From positions 1 to 43,049 of the forward strand of contig JAILBM010000062.1 in assembly GCA_024680925.1 (NCBI GenBank): 43,049 nucleotides of DNA, given 5' to 3'. Source of the DNA: Butyrivibrio sp. Lineage in GTDB: Bacteria > Bacillota > Clostridia > Lachnospirales > Lachnospiraceae. A program made the translations under genes and the position numbers. Below are positions 16,877-25,461 of this stretch, piece by piece (within the stretch, counting starts at the first letter, position 1; every line of letters begins with the position of its first letter). The notes below the pieces were generated by a model. That model was not told the origin of the DNA. It searched no databases and saw nothing but the letters and a program-made list of their open reading frames with translations.

Positions 16877-18110
16877 TAAGATTGTTATTGTGGGCGCAGG
16901 AGCTTCGGGACTATGTGCTGCTGTTTTTGCCTATAGAAAAGGTGCAAGAGATATTACTATAATTGAAAAAAGTGATATTCCCGGCAAAAAGCTTTCCATG
17001 ACAGGTAATGGACGCTGTAACCTTTCAAATCTTAACATGAATAGTGATATGTTTAATGCTGCAGCGAATCAGAAGGTAAATATCGCCCTGAAAAATTTCG
17101 GGGTAAAGGATACCCTGGCTTTTTTCAGGTCTTTGGGAGTTCTCATAAAAAGTGAAGAGGGATATCTTTATCCTGTTTCAAATCAGGCCAAAACTATAGT
17201 GCAGGCTCTTGTTAGTGAGATTTCAAGGCATAAGAATGAGATTGAAATAAGATACAAAGAACAGCTTAAAGAGATTAAGTCCTTTGAAGATCATATAGAT
17301 GTCAGAACGGATAAAGAAGTAATTAGCTGCAGGAAAGTTATACTTTCCACAGGTGGTCTGGCAGGACCAAAGAGCACCTTATCTACTGGAGATGCTTATT
17401 ATATCTGCAAAAAGCTTGGAATGGATATTAAGGATACCTTTCCTTGTCTTGTGCAGCTTTTAAGTGACGATGAAGCACTACCTGCAGAAAGTGGTGTAAG
17501 GGTTGATGCCATTGTAAGCTTTACGATTGGAAATGAAGTCTTTGCATCGGAATATGGTGAGGTTCAGATTACCTCAAAAGGTATATCAGGGATACCTGTA
17601 ATGCAAGCCAGCGGTAAGGTGGCTTGCCACCTTGCGGCCGGAAGACCTGTAGAGGCTGTTATAGATCTTTTACCGGATATAAACGACGAAGATTTTGAAA
17701 AACTGATTGAAGATATGTGCGGTCTTGATAAAAACAGAAGTGTCAGGGATTTTGTAAACGGACTGTCTAATTCAAATATAAATGAAATGATATTGAAAAA
17801 AATGAAATTAAGTCCGGACATGAAGATGAAAAATATCTCTGACAGTATGGCAAGATGTATTCTTGAAAACTTTAAACATCTGAAAATCACAATTACAAAG
17901 GCAGGAGATTATCAATCAGCTCAGGTAACTGCAGGAGGAGTAAGTCTTGGGGATTTGGATGATAATATGCAATCCAAAAAGGCGCCTGGAGTATATGTTA
18001 TAGGTGAATTATGTGATGTCAATGGCAGATGCGGCGGATATAATCTGCAGTGGGCATGGTCCAGTGCTTATACTGCGGCAACACATGCTGCAGGTTGCCT
18101 TTGCACTTAA
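16869..18110 (+). CDS. NAD(P)/FAD-dependent oxidoreductase, HI0933/YhiN family
   Basis: A flavoprotein of 413 residues. The N terminus has the dinucleotide fold VIVGAGASGLCAAVFA, followed by the family motif PGKKLSMTGNGRCNLSN, and the C terminus has PGVYVIGELCDVNGRCGGYNLQWAW, both diagnostic of HI0933-like proteins (a family that also contains BaiN). The substrate is not known for most members. The start is a GTG at 16869 with AAGGAG (16858-16863) five bases upstream; it overlaps the flippase stop. The next gene is another flavoprotein 19 bases downstream, so two redox enzymes end this operon. Confidence 0.9.
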   Translation: MNNKIVIVGAGASGLCAAVFAYRKGARDITIIEKSDIPGKKLSMTGNGRCNLSNLNMNSDMFNAAANQKVNIALKNFGVKDTLAFFRSLGVLIKSEEGYLYPVSNQAKTIVQALVSEISRHKNEIEIRYKEQLKEIKSFEDHIDVRTDKEVISCRKVILSTGGLAGPKSTLSTGDAYYICKKLGMDIKDTFPCLVQLLSDDEALPAESGVRVDAIVSFTIGNEVFASEYGEVQITSKGISGIPVMQASGKVACHLAAGRPVEAVIDLLPDINDEDFEKLIEDMCGLDKNRSVRDFVNGLSNSNINEMILKKMKLSPDMKMKNISDSMARCILENFKHLKITITKAGDYQSAQVTAGGVSLGDLDDNMQSKKAPGVYVIGELCDVNGRCGGYNLQWAWSSAYTAATHAAGCLCT

Positions 18111-18129
18111 GTTAAAGGAAGATAATAAA

Positions 18130-19854
18130 TTGATCAGAATAAATCAGATAAAAATGCCAAATGGCAAAGTTACGTATATAAAAACAAAGCAGGATGAAGA
18201 TAAGCTGAAGAAAGCTTTAATGGAAAAGTCAGCAAAGCTTTTAAAAATCAAGACTTCCGATATAAAAAGCTTTGAAATTATGAGACATTCCATAGATGCA
18301 AGAAAAAAGCCTGAAATATTTGATATTTACATGGTTGATCTTGAACTTTCCAATATGGATGAATTAAAAACCATTAAGAAATCCCATTGTAAAAATGCAG
18401 ATGTAGTAAAAAAAGAAAACTTTAGATTTCCGGATAGCGGCACTAAAGATATGAAAAACAGACCGGTTGTAATAGGTGCAGGACCTGCAGGACTTTTTTG
18501 CGCTTATGAGCTGGCTTTACATGGATATAAGCCGATTCTCTTTGAACGAGGAGCTGAGGTTAAGGAAAGACAGGAAAAGGTAAACAGATTCTGGGAAAGC
18601 GGAATTTTGGATGCCTCTTCAAATGTGCAGTTTGGTGAGGGCGGAGCAGGTACTTTTTCTGACGGTAAGCTTAATACCATGGTAAAAGACAAGGACGGTC
18701 GTGGAAGAGAAACCTTAAAGATATTTGTAGAACATGGGGCAGGGAGCGATATTCTGTATGAAAGTAAACCTCATATAGGTACAGACGTTTTGGCCCTTGT
18801 TGTGGAAAATATAAGAAAAGATATTATTGCTCTGGGAGGAGAAGTGTTTTTTAACACCCGGGTTTTGGAACTTCTTCTTGAAAAAACTGATGATGTGAAA
18901 TCCCCGGATAAAGAAGATAATTCTTATGAATATAGAGTTGTAGGGGTAAAAACCTCCAAGGGAGATACTTTGTCAGAAAATGTGGTTCTGGCAATAGGAC
19001 ACAGTGCCAGAGATACTTTTTATACTCTTAAGGATCAGGGAGTATATATGGAACCAAAGGCTTTTGCTGTAGGCTTTAGAGTTGAGCATAAGCAAAGTCT
19101 TATAAATGAATCTCAGTATGGAACCGATGAATCAGATACATTGCCGCCTTCTCCTTATAAGGTGGTATCAAGGGCATCTAACGGCAGGGGAGTTTATTCA
19201 TTCTGTATGTGCCCGGGAGGATATGTGGTAAATGCATCTTCAGAAGATAAAATGCTGGCAGTTAACGGTATGAGTTACCACGACAGAGGCGGTGATAATG
19301 CCAATAGTGCCATAATTGTTTCAGTAAATCCGGAGGATTATGGCCTGGACGATGTCCTTTCAGGGGTGGAATTTCAAAGAAGACTTGAGAAAAAAGCTTT
19401 TGAAACAGGTCTTGGAGACATTCCTGTTGAGTATTATGACGACTTTAAACAGGGACTGTTACTTAGACATGAAGAAAATAAAGATGTAAGCCTTGAAGGA
19501 AAAAGACATGGAAGTGAGAGCGGCAGGAATAAGCCTGCAATAAAGGGTAAATACAGATTTTCAGATGTGCATAATATTTTGCCTATAGAACTTGCAGATT
19601 CTTTTGTTGAGGGTATGGAAAATTTCGGGCATATGATAAAAGGTTTTAACAGCGATGAAACTATTATTGACGGAATTGAGAGCAGAACCTCATCACCTGT
19701 CAGGATTACAAGAGGTAAGGATTATCAGTCTCTTAATGTACAGGGACTGTATCCATGCGGTGAAGGGGCAGGCTATGCCGGAGGAATAACCTCTGCTGCC
19801 ATGGATGGAATCAAGGTTGCGGAAATGATAGCACAAGAAAATAAGCCATTTTAA
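18130..19854 (+). CDS. FAD-dependent dehydrogenase, COG2509 type
   Basis: The 574-residue protein has an N-terminal domain of about 90 residues (IRINQIKMPNG onward, with the HSIDARKKPEI motif) and then an FAD fold starting VIGAGPAGLFCAYELA. The FGEGGAGTFSDGKLNT segment and the C-terminal YPCGEGAGYAGGITSAAMDG are signatures of the uncharacterised FAD-dependent dehydrogenases of this group. The start is a TTG at 18130, preceded by AAAGGAAG (18114-18121) with an 8-base spacer; the frame is open further upstream but only as overlap with the previous gene. The stop codon lies inside the stem of a bidirectional terminator. Substrate unknown. Confidence 0.9.
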   Translation: MIRINQIKMPNGKVTYIKTKQDEDKLKKALMEKSAKLLKIKTSDIKSFEIMRHSIDARKKPEIFDIYMVDLELSNMDELKTIKKSHCKNADVVKKENFRFPDSGTKDMKNRPVVIGAGPAGLFCAYELALHGYKPILFERGAEVKERQEKVNRFWESGILDASSNVQFGEGGAGTFSDGKLNTMVKDKDGRGRETLKIFVEHGAGSDILYESKPHIGTDVLALVVENIRKDIIALGGEVFFNTRVLELLLEKTDDVKSPDKEDNSYEYRVVGVKTSKGDTLSENVVLAIGHSARDTFYTLKDQGVYMEPKAFAVGFRVEHKQSLINESQYGTDESDTLPPSPYKVVSRASNGRGVYSFCMCPGGYVVNASSEDKMLAVNGMSYHDRGGDNANSAIIVSVNPEDYGLDDVLSGVEFQRRLEKKAFETGLGDIPVEYYDDFKQGLLLRHEENKDVSLEGKRHGSESGRNKPAIKGKYRFSDVHNILPIELADSFVEGMENFGHMIKGFNSDETIIDGIESRTSSPVRITRGKDYQSLNVQGLYPCGEGAGYAGGITSAAMDGIKVAEMIAQENKPF

Positions 19855-19880
19855 ACTGATGAATTTAAAATGGCTCTTTT
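19844..19880. terminator. Bidirectional terminator containing both stop codons
   Basis: AGCCATTTTAAA (19844-19855) pairs perfectly with TTTAAAATGGCT (19864-19875) around an 8-base loop. CTTTT follows on the plus strand and TTATTTTCTT on the minus strand. The plus-strand stop (19852-19854) and the minus-strand stop (19865-19867) lie in opposite arms, so both converging proteins end in Pro-Phe. Confidence 0.85.
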
Positions 19881-20440
19881 ATAATAAAGCTTTCGGTAAT
19901 GAGCATATCGGGATTTATATCCGTTTTTTCTTTGGGAAGAGTGGTATCAAATACCTGACAGCTATAGGCTATGGCGATCTTTCTGATATGAGGATTTTTT
20001 TCTGAAAATCTGTCATAGTAGCCACCGCCGTATCCGATTCTGGTAAGCTCTTTATCAAAGGCTGTGCCCGGCATTATAAGTAGTGGATAGTTAAATTCCT
20101 CTCCATTATAGGAAATATCACCTATAGGCTCTGGTATAGTCATATAACCCGGCTTTAAGTCATCTAAAGAGTTTATTTCAAAAAAGACCATTTGATGCCC
20201 GGCTTTATCTGTGATTTTTGGGCAATAAACTTTTTTGCCAAGTGAAAGAGCATGGGTAATAATACCTATGGTATCTGTCTCATTATTGTAGCTGCAATAG
20301 GTTAAAAGTGCATCACAACAAATATAGTCCTTAGTATCAATCAGCTTTTCTAAAATACAGGAATCTTTTTGCTTTCTGTCATTTTCTGAAAGGCTGTTTC
20401 TTTTTGAAATTGAAATTTTTCTGTAATCTTTTTTATCCAT
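19865..20440 (-). CDS. 5-formyltetrahydrofolate cyclo-ligase
   Basis: The enzyme converts 5-formyl-THF to 5,10-methenyl-THF with ATP, rescuing a dead-end folate into the C1 pool served by FolD and Fhs. The 191 residues contain the KRNSLSE start, the LTYCSYNNETDT segment, the PEPIGDI region and the family signature MPGTAFDKELTRIGYGGGYYDRF. The frame stays open for 133 codons upstream, but that part is antisense to proA; the ATG at 20440 gives the family start. No Shine-Dalgarno sequence is seen, and the likely promoter would place the RNA start only about five bases before the ATG, so it may be translated from a near-leaderless mRNA. Common symbols are fthC, ygfA or yqgN. Confidence 0.93.
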   Translation of the reverse strand: MDKKDYRKISISKRNSLSENDRKQKDSCILEKLIDTKDYICCDALLTYCSYNNETDTIGIITHALSLGKKVYCPKITDKAGHQMVFFEINSLDDLKPGYMTIPEPIGDISYNGEEFNYPLLIMPGTAFDKELTRIGYGGGYYDRFSEKNPHIRKIAIAYSCQVFDTTLPKEKTDINPDMLITESFIIKEPF

Positions 20441-20451
20441 AATTACTTTAT

Positions 20452-20480
20452 ATGATAAAATGCCTTTAATTAGATTGCAA
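20452..20480 (-). promoter_or_regulatory. Minus-strand promoter of the cyclo-ligase gene
   Basis: Read on the minus strand: TTGCAA (20480-20475), 17 bases, TATCAT (20457-20452). The -35 box is the same six base pairs used by the proA promoter on the other strand. The RNA start would be near 20445, a few bases from the ATG. Confidence 0.55.
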
Positions 20481-20503
20481 ATTGATTTACGTTTAAGTAT
20501 ATT
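20475..20503 (+). promoter_or_regulatory. Promoter of proA
   Basis: TTGCAA (20475-20480), 17 bases, TATATT (20498-20503). Transcription would start near 20510, just before the GGAGG ribosome site (20517-20521) of proA. The -35 hexamer is self-complementary and is shared with the divergent promoter. Confidence 0.6.
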
Positions 20504-20531
20504 AGAAAAAGAAGTTGGAGGGAAAGCATAG

Positions 20532-21779
20532 ATGGTAAATTTAAATGAAATGGGACAGAAAGCCTGCGTTTCAAAGTATGAACTGCAGAAGCTTTCAACT
20601 GAAGTTAAAAATAAAGCTCTTATGGCTGTGGCTGATGCACTTTGCAATGAAAAGGATAAAATAATTGCAGCCAATGTCATTGATGTGGAAAATGGTGAAA
20701 AAAACGGTATGGCTCCGGGAATGGTTGACAGACTGCGTCTTGATGATAAGAGGATTGCGGCCATGGCGGAGGGACTTAGGCAGGTAGCCGAACTTCCTGA
20801 TCCTGTAGGGGAAGTGATTGAGGAGTTTGAAAGACCCAATGGACTTAAAATCAGTAAATGCCGTGTTCCTATGGGTGTTATCGGTATTATTTATGAATCA
20901 AGACCAAATGTTACAGCAGATGCCTTCAGCCTTACCTTTAAAAGTGGTAATGCCACTATTTTAAAGGGTGGTAGCGATGCTATAGAATCTAATAAAGCAA
21001 TTACAGAGGTTATAAGGGATTGCCTTTCAAAAGAAGGAATAAATCCTGATGCAATTCAGCTTATTGCCGATACGGACAGAGAAGTAACAAAGAGTTTTAT
21101 GAAGCTGGATGAGTATGTTGATGTGCTTATTCCAAGGGGAAGCGCAGGACTTATCAGAAGTGTTGTTACTAACAGTACTATTCCTGTAATTGAAACAGGT
21201 ACCGGAAACTGCCATATATACGTGGATAAGGATGCAGACCTTAAAAAGGCTCTTCCAATCATCATAAATGCAAAGACCCAGCGTATCGGTGTTTGTAATG
21301 CCGCAGAATCCCTTGTTATACATGAAGATATAAATAAAAGTTTTTTGCCCGAGCTTAATAAAGCTTTTAAAGAAAAAAATGTTGAGGTTCATGCCGATAT
21401 GCCTTCAATGTCACTTATGACCGGAGCCATCCCTGCTACCGAGGAGGACTTTGGCAGAGAATACCTTGATTACAAAATTTCTGTCAAAACAGTTTCGGAT
21501 GTAGAAGAAGCTATTGAACATATAAATAAATACAATACAGGACATTCTGAAGCTATAATAACCGAGAATGCAGACACTGCTGAGAGATTTTTGAATGGTG
21601 TTGATGCTGCCTGCGTTTATGTAAATGCATCCACCAGATTTACAGATGGTTTTGAATTCGGGTTTGGAGCAGAAATAGGTATAAGCACTCAAAAGCTTCA
21701 TGCAAGAGGTCCTATGGGCCTTAGAGAGCTTACTTCTTATAAATATAAAATAATAGGAAATGGACAGATAAGATCATAA
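20532..21779 (+). CDS. proA: Glutamate-5-semialdehyde dehydrogenase
   Basis: ProA reduces gamma-glutamyl phosphate with NADPH in proline synthesis. The 415 residues show the conserved [12 protein letters not shown] segment, the [11 protein letters not shown] motif, the [12 protein letters not shown] motif and the catalytic cysteine in [12 protein letters not shown], ending with [15 protein letters not shown]. The ATG has a strong GGAGG 10 bases upstream. The usual partner proB is not in the window, so glutamyl kinase must be encoded elsewhere. The stop overlaps the next start as TAATG, coupling proA to an aldolase-like gene not normally part of proline synthesis. Confidence 0.96.
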   Translation: MVNLNEMGQKACVSKYELQKLSTEVKNKALMAVADALCNEKDKIIAANVIDVENGEKNGMAPGMVDRLRLDDKRIAAMAEGLRQVAELPDPVGEVIEEFERPNGLKISKCRVPMGVIGIIYESRPNVTADAFSLTFKSGNATILKGGSDAIESNKAITEVIRDCLSKEGINPDAIQLIADTDREVTKSFMKLDEYVDVLIPRGSAGLIRSVVTNSTIPVIETGTGNCHIYVDKDADLKKALPIIINAKTQRIGVCNAAESLVIHEDINKSFLPELNKAFKEKNVEVHADMPSMSLMTGAIPATEEDFGREYLDYKISVKTVSDVEEAIEHINKYNTGHSEAIITENADTAERFLNGVDAACVYVNASTRFTDGFEFGFGAEIGISTQKLHARGPMGLRELTSYKYKIIGNGQIRS

Positions 21780-22879
21780 TGAGCACTATTGATAATGATG
21801 ATTTACTGGATTTAAAAAAGGAAATAATAGAAGCGGGACTTAAGCTTCAGCAAAAAGGACTTATTGTCAGAACCTGGGGTAATATAAGCTGCAGGGTGAA
21901 TAAAAAATATTTCCTTATAACTCCAAGTGGTATTCGATATGAGGACCTTACTCCTGATAAGATTGTTTTGGTTAAGATCAGTGACTTAAGTTATAAGGGT
22001 GACATAAAACCTTCAAGTGAGTACAAGGTGCATGCAGCCTGCTATAGAGCAAGAAAGGACATTAGCTTTATAGTCCATACCCATCAGGTATATGCAACAG
22101 TGGCAGGAGCCTTGGGCAAAAAAGAAATAAGAACCGAGTACAATGATGAAAGATTTATTGTTCCCTGTGCTTTATATGGTTATCCGGGCTCAGACAGGCT
22201 TGCAGACAATGTTGGTCGTATTGCAGGAAAGTACAGCCTTTCCAATGCATTTATCATGGCCAATCATGGTGCGGTATGCTTTGGGAATAACAGCTATGAA
22301 GCCATTGCTGAGGCTGAAAAGCTTGAAATTGCCTGTCAGACATATCTTGCTGACGTATGTAATCTTAGTATGGGACATGGCCTTGAAGAAGGGTATTCCA
22401 GTCACAGACAAGATGACAAAATTGTTTTTGACTTTGGAGATATTCCTGACAGAGTCAGAAAAATACATGAAGAAATATATGCAAAGAGACCGGATATTAA
22501 CTATATAGTTCATAATAAATCCGAGGCTGTTCTGACTATTTCAAGAAGGGTCAATCAGATGAGACCTCTCTTAGACGATTTTGCTCAGCTTATCGGTGTA
22601 AAGGTTAGAATACCGGTAAATGATCATGGAAGAGACGGCAATAATATCTATGTAAAGAAAAATGTTAATGCTGTTTTTGTTTTAAATGACGGAGCATACT
22701 GTCTTGGTGCGACTTTAGATGATGCTCAGGCGGTTTCTCTTGTGCTGGATAAGGGGTGTATGGCACATCTTGCAGTACTTAGATATGGTGAAGGACACTT
22801 TTTATCTACCCTTGATTGTATAAGAATGAATAGATTCTACAGAAACTCATATTCTAAACTTGCTGATAAAAAATCATAA
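21779..22879 (+). CDS. Tandem class II aldolase/adducin-fold protein
   Basis: The 366-residue protein contains two class II aldolase-like domains. The first (about 10-200) has the zinc ligands His100, His102 (VHTHQ) and His163 (ANHGAV), with Glu81 in PSSEYKVH as the likely catalytic acid, so it could be an active aldolase or epimerase. The second (about 222-340) keeps the fold pattern but reads VHNKSE and NDGAYCLG where the metal motifs should be, so it appears non-catalytic. The substrate cannot be told; fuculose phosphate aldolases and ribulose phosphate epimerases are single-domain members. Translation is coupled to proA by TAATG. Confidence 0.82.
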   Translation: MSTIDNDDLLDLKKEIIEAGLKLQQKGLIVRTWGNISCRVNKKYFLITPSGIRYEDLTPDKIVLVKISDLSYKGDIKPSSEYKVHAACYRARKDISFIVHTHQVYATVAGALGKKEIRTEYNDERFIVPCALYGYPGSDRLADNVGRIAGKYSLSNAFIMANHGAVCFGNNSYEAIAEAEKLEIACQTYLADVCNLSMGHGLEEGYSSHRQDDKIVFDFGDIPDRVRKIHEEIYAKRPDINYIVHNKSEAVLTISRRVNQMRPLLDDFAQLIGVKVRIPVNDHGRDGNNIYVKKNVNAVFVLNDGAYCLGATLDDAQAVSLVLDKGCMAHLAVLRYGEGHFLSTLDCIRMNRFYRNSYSKLADKKS

Positions 22880-22974
22880 ATTGTCTGATAACTGTATTTA
22901 AAGATTGTTAAATTTATGATAAACTTTAATTTAGAGGTTCGCTTTCTGGTATACAGATAGCAAGGAGGCACGTT

Positions 22975-24033
22975 ATGGCAGTCAAAGATAAATATGTGGC
23001 TTATATTGCCAGCTATACAACCGGTACAGGTGCTAAATTTGGTATACGTATCTATGATGTAGATATGAAAGCCGGTAGACTTAAGGAAAAAGAAAAGGTT
23101 GAGATCACAAACTCATCCTACATCGGAATAGCTCATAATGGTAAAACATTATATTCAATAACCGATCTGGGTGTTGAGTCATACCATATTGAAGAAAATG
23201 GTTCTCTCACCTATTTGAATGAAGCATCCATCAATGGTATGAGAGGATGCTATCTGAATATGGATCAGGATGATAAGTTCCTGGTTACAGCAGGTTACCA
23301 TGATGGAAAGATTACAATTTTAAGACTTAATCCGGATGGAAGCATCGGAGAGATTACCGATGAAGTATTCCATAAGGGTCTTGGTATTGCCGGTGGTCGT
23401 AACCATATTCCACATGTTCAGTGTTTAAAGGTGTCAAAAGATAACAAGTATCTTTGTGCAGCTGATCTTGGAATGGACAGAGTTAATATATACTCACTTA
23501 ATATGGAAACAGGTAAGCTTAAGGAAGTAGATGTTATTCACTGCGATCAGGAATCTGCTCCAAGACATATGCAGTTCTCCAGAGACGGAAGATTCCTTTA
23601 TATTGTTCATGAACAGAAGTGCAGTATCGAAGTATATTCCTATAAGGACAATGACGGAGATCCTGATTTTGAAAAAGTTCAGACAGTATATAATACAAGT
23701 GAAAAGGATACTACAGGTATTGCCTGCAGCGCGCTTACATTCTCGGAAGATGATAATTTCCTTGTGAGCTCAACTGCCGGTGAGAATAATGTTATTATCT
23801 ATTCAGTAGACAAAAAATACGGCGGACTTACACAGAAGCTTGCTCTTCCTATAGCCGGAGAGTATCCAAAGGATGCAGCGCTTTTCCCTGATAACAAGCA
23901 TCTTGTATCTCTTAACCATGAATCTAATTCCCTTACATTCTTTACTGTAAATATGGATGCGGGAACATTGGTTATGAACGGGCCGGAGCTTCCTGTTGAT
24001 AAGCCGAACTGTATAGTATTCCATAAACTCTGA
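22975..24033 (+). CDS. Lactonase-family beta-propeller, probable 6-phosphogluconolactonase
   Basis: The 352-residue protein is a seven-bladed propeller of the YbhE/Pgl type, which hydrolyses 6-phosphogluconolactone in the pentose phosphate pathway. Repeated blade signatures are visible: SKDNKYLCAADLGMDRVNIY, FSRDGRFLYIVHEQ and FSEDDNFLVSSTAGENNVIIY, with the conserved HIPHVQC and SAPRHMQF loops. An AAGGAGG lies just before the ATG. It is monocistronic, with a strong terminator 5 bases after the stop. The exact lactone substrate is not fixed by the sequence. An AT-rich inverted repeat (22873-22882 with 22911-22920) lies in the upstream gap and may be a weak terminator or an operator. Confidence 0.85.
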   Translation: MAVKDKYVAYIASYTTGTGAKFGIRIYDVDMKAGRLKEKEKVEITNSSYIGIAHNGKTLYSITDLGVESYHIEENGSLTYLNEASINGMRGCYLNMDQDDKFLVTAGYHDGKITILRLNPDGSIGEITDEVFHKGLGIAGGRNHIPHVQCLKVSKDNKYLCAADLGMDRVNIYSLNMETGKLKEVDVIHCDQESAPRHMQFSRDGRFLYIVHEQKCSIEVYSYKDNDGDPDFEKVQTVYNTSEKDTTGIACSALTFSEDDNFLVSSTAGENNVIIYSVDKKYGGLTQKLALPIAGEYPKDAALFPDNKHLVSLNHESNSLTFFTVNMDAGTLVMNGPELPVDKPNCIVFHKL

Positions 24034-24038
24034 TATTC

Positions 24039-24073
24039 AAGACTTCGCAGGAAAAACTTGCGAAGTCTTTTTT
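24039..24073 (+). terminator. Rho-independent terminator of the lactonase gene
   Basis: AAGACTTCGCA (24039-24049) pairs with TGCGAAGTCTT (24059-24069), with a run of six T at its end. Confidence 0.93.
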
Positions 24074-24118
24074 ATAAAATATCAGCATTATATATTACAA
24101 CAATATTATATTTGCACC

Positions 24119-24148
24119 TTGTTAAAAGGTGGTAATTTAAGCTATTAT
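24119..24148 (+). promoter_or_regulatory. Promoter of aroC with an overlapping palindrome
   Basis: TTGTTA (24119-24124), 18 bases, TATTAT (24143-24148). A 6-bp inverted repeat CACCTT-gttaa-AAGGTG (24115-24131) covers the -35 box and could be an operator. The RNA start would be near 24155, about 24 bases before the ATG. Confidence 0.5.
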
Positions 24149-24178
24149 AGTAATAATTTTATGAAAAGAGGATAGGGT

Positions 24179-25279
24179 ATGGCAGGTTCAAGTTTTGGCA
24201 ATATTATACGGGTAACAACCTGGGGAGAATCCCATGGTGCTGCTGTGGGCTGTGTTATTGATGGATTTCCTGCGGGAATGGAAATTTGTGAAGAGGATAT
24301 TCAGAAATATCTGGATCTTAGAAAACCGGGACAGTCATCTATTTCCACACCGAGAAAAGAAGATGATAAGGTTAAAATTCTTTCGGGCGTATTTGAGGGT
24401 AAAACAACCGGAACTCCCATTTCTTTAATGGTTGAAAATACATCTCAGCATTCTGCAGATTATAATGATATTGCTCAGTATTACAGACCGGGACACGCAG
24501 ATTATTCCTTTGATTCCAAGTATGGTTTTAGAGATTACAGAGGCGGTGGAAGATCTTCCGGAAGAGAAACTATTGGAAGAGTTGCTGCCGGTGCATTATG
24601 TCTTAAATTTCTTAAGCAGATGGGAATTGAGGTCATGGCTTATACCAGATCCATAGGGAAGGTTTATATCAATGAAGAAGAGGCTGATCTTTCCCTTACA
24701 TATAATACAATTACCAGAATGCCTGACCTGGAAGCTGATAAAAAGGCTACAGAACTTATAGACGAATGCAAAAAAAATCTCGATTCCGTTGGTGGTTCCA
24801 TTGGAGTTAAGATAACAGGTGTACCTGCAGGTATAGGAGATCCTGTATTTAACAAGCTTGATGCACTTTTGGCAGATGCTGTTATGGGAATCGGTGCAGT
24901 AAAGGCTGTTGAAATCGGAGATGGTATAAAGGTTAGTGAAAGTTATGGAAGTACAAATAACGATGCTTTTGAAATAAATAATAAAGTTGTTTCAAAAAAG
25001 AGCAACCATTCCGGTGGAATCCTTGGAGGTATGAGTGATGGCTCCGATATTATTTTAAGAGCATACTTTAAACCAACTCCTAGTATTGCCAGAACCCAAC
25101 AGACTTTTAATAAATCCGGAGAAAACATAGATATAAATATTAAAGGCAGACATGATCCTGTTATTATGCCAAGGGCAGTAATCGTCGTTCAGTCTATGGC
25201 TGCAATTACACTTCTGGATGCAATGCTTGTAAATATGCCTGCCAAGGCTGAAAATGTTCTGAAAATGTATACTAAATAA
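24179..25279 (+). CDS. aroC: Chorismate synthase
   Basis: AroC converts 5-enolpyruvylshikimate 3-phosphate to chorismate with reduced FMN, the last common step to aromatic amino acids. The 366 residues begin [17 protein letters not shown] and contain the signature [17 protein letters not shown] and the late [13 protein letters not shown] and [15 protein letters not shown] motifs. GAGG lies 7 bases before the ATG. It is flanked by terminators on both sides, so it is a single-gene unit with its own promoter. No other shikimate gene lies nearby. Confidence 0.97.
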   Translation: MAGSSFGNIIRVTTWGESHGAAVGCVIDGFPAGMEICEEDIQKYLDLRKPGQSSISTPRKEDDKVKILSGVFEGKTTGTPISLMVENTSQHSADYNDIAQYYRPGHADYSFDSKYGFRDYRGGGRSSGRETIGRVAAGALCLKFLKQMGIEVMAYTRSIGKVYINEEEADLSLTYNTITRMPDLEADKKATELIDECKKNLDSVGGSIGVKITGVPAGIGDPVFNKLDALLADAVMGIGAVKAVEIGDGIKVSESYGSTNNDAFEINNKVVSKKSNHSGGILGGMSDGSDIILRAYFKPTPSIARTQQTFNKSGENIDINIKGRHDPVIMPRAVIVVQSMAAITLLDAMLVNMPAKAENVLKMYTK

Positions 25280-25304
25280 AGATTTAAAAAATATGATATA
25301 TAGT

Positions 25305-25345
25305 GAAAACAAGGAATAGCAATGCTTTCCTTGTTTTCTTTTTTT
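25305..25345 (+). terminator. Rho-independent terminator of aroC
   Basis: GAAAACAAGGA (25305-25315) pairs with TCCTTGTTTTC (25328-25338), followed by seven T. Confidence 0.92.
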
Positions 25346-25388
25346 GCAAAAAAATAAAATTTTTTGTCAGAAGTTTATAAAAAAAGGC

Positions 25389-25416
25389 TTTAAAAATTGA
25401 AGAAAATTGTTATAAT
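25389..25416 (+). promoter_or_regulatory. Extended -10 promoter for the vanY-tgt genes
   Basis: TGTTATAAT (25408-25416) is an extended -10 element with a perfect TATAAT. The -35 region (TTTAAA, 25389-25394) is poor, as is usual for extended -10 promoters. The RNA would start near 25423, about 40 bases before the ATG. Confidence 0.5.
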
Positions 25417-25461
25417 ACCATATATATGTGTTTATAGTCGTAGTATGAGGGGAAGACGATA

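Noticed and set aside
20441-20839. N-terminal extension of the cyclo-ligase reading frame
   Set aside because: The frame is open, but the first part is antisense to proA, has low-complexity Ser/Ala/Leu content and does not match the family; the ATG at 20440 gives a normal protein.
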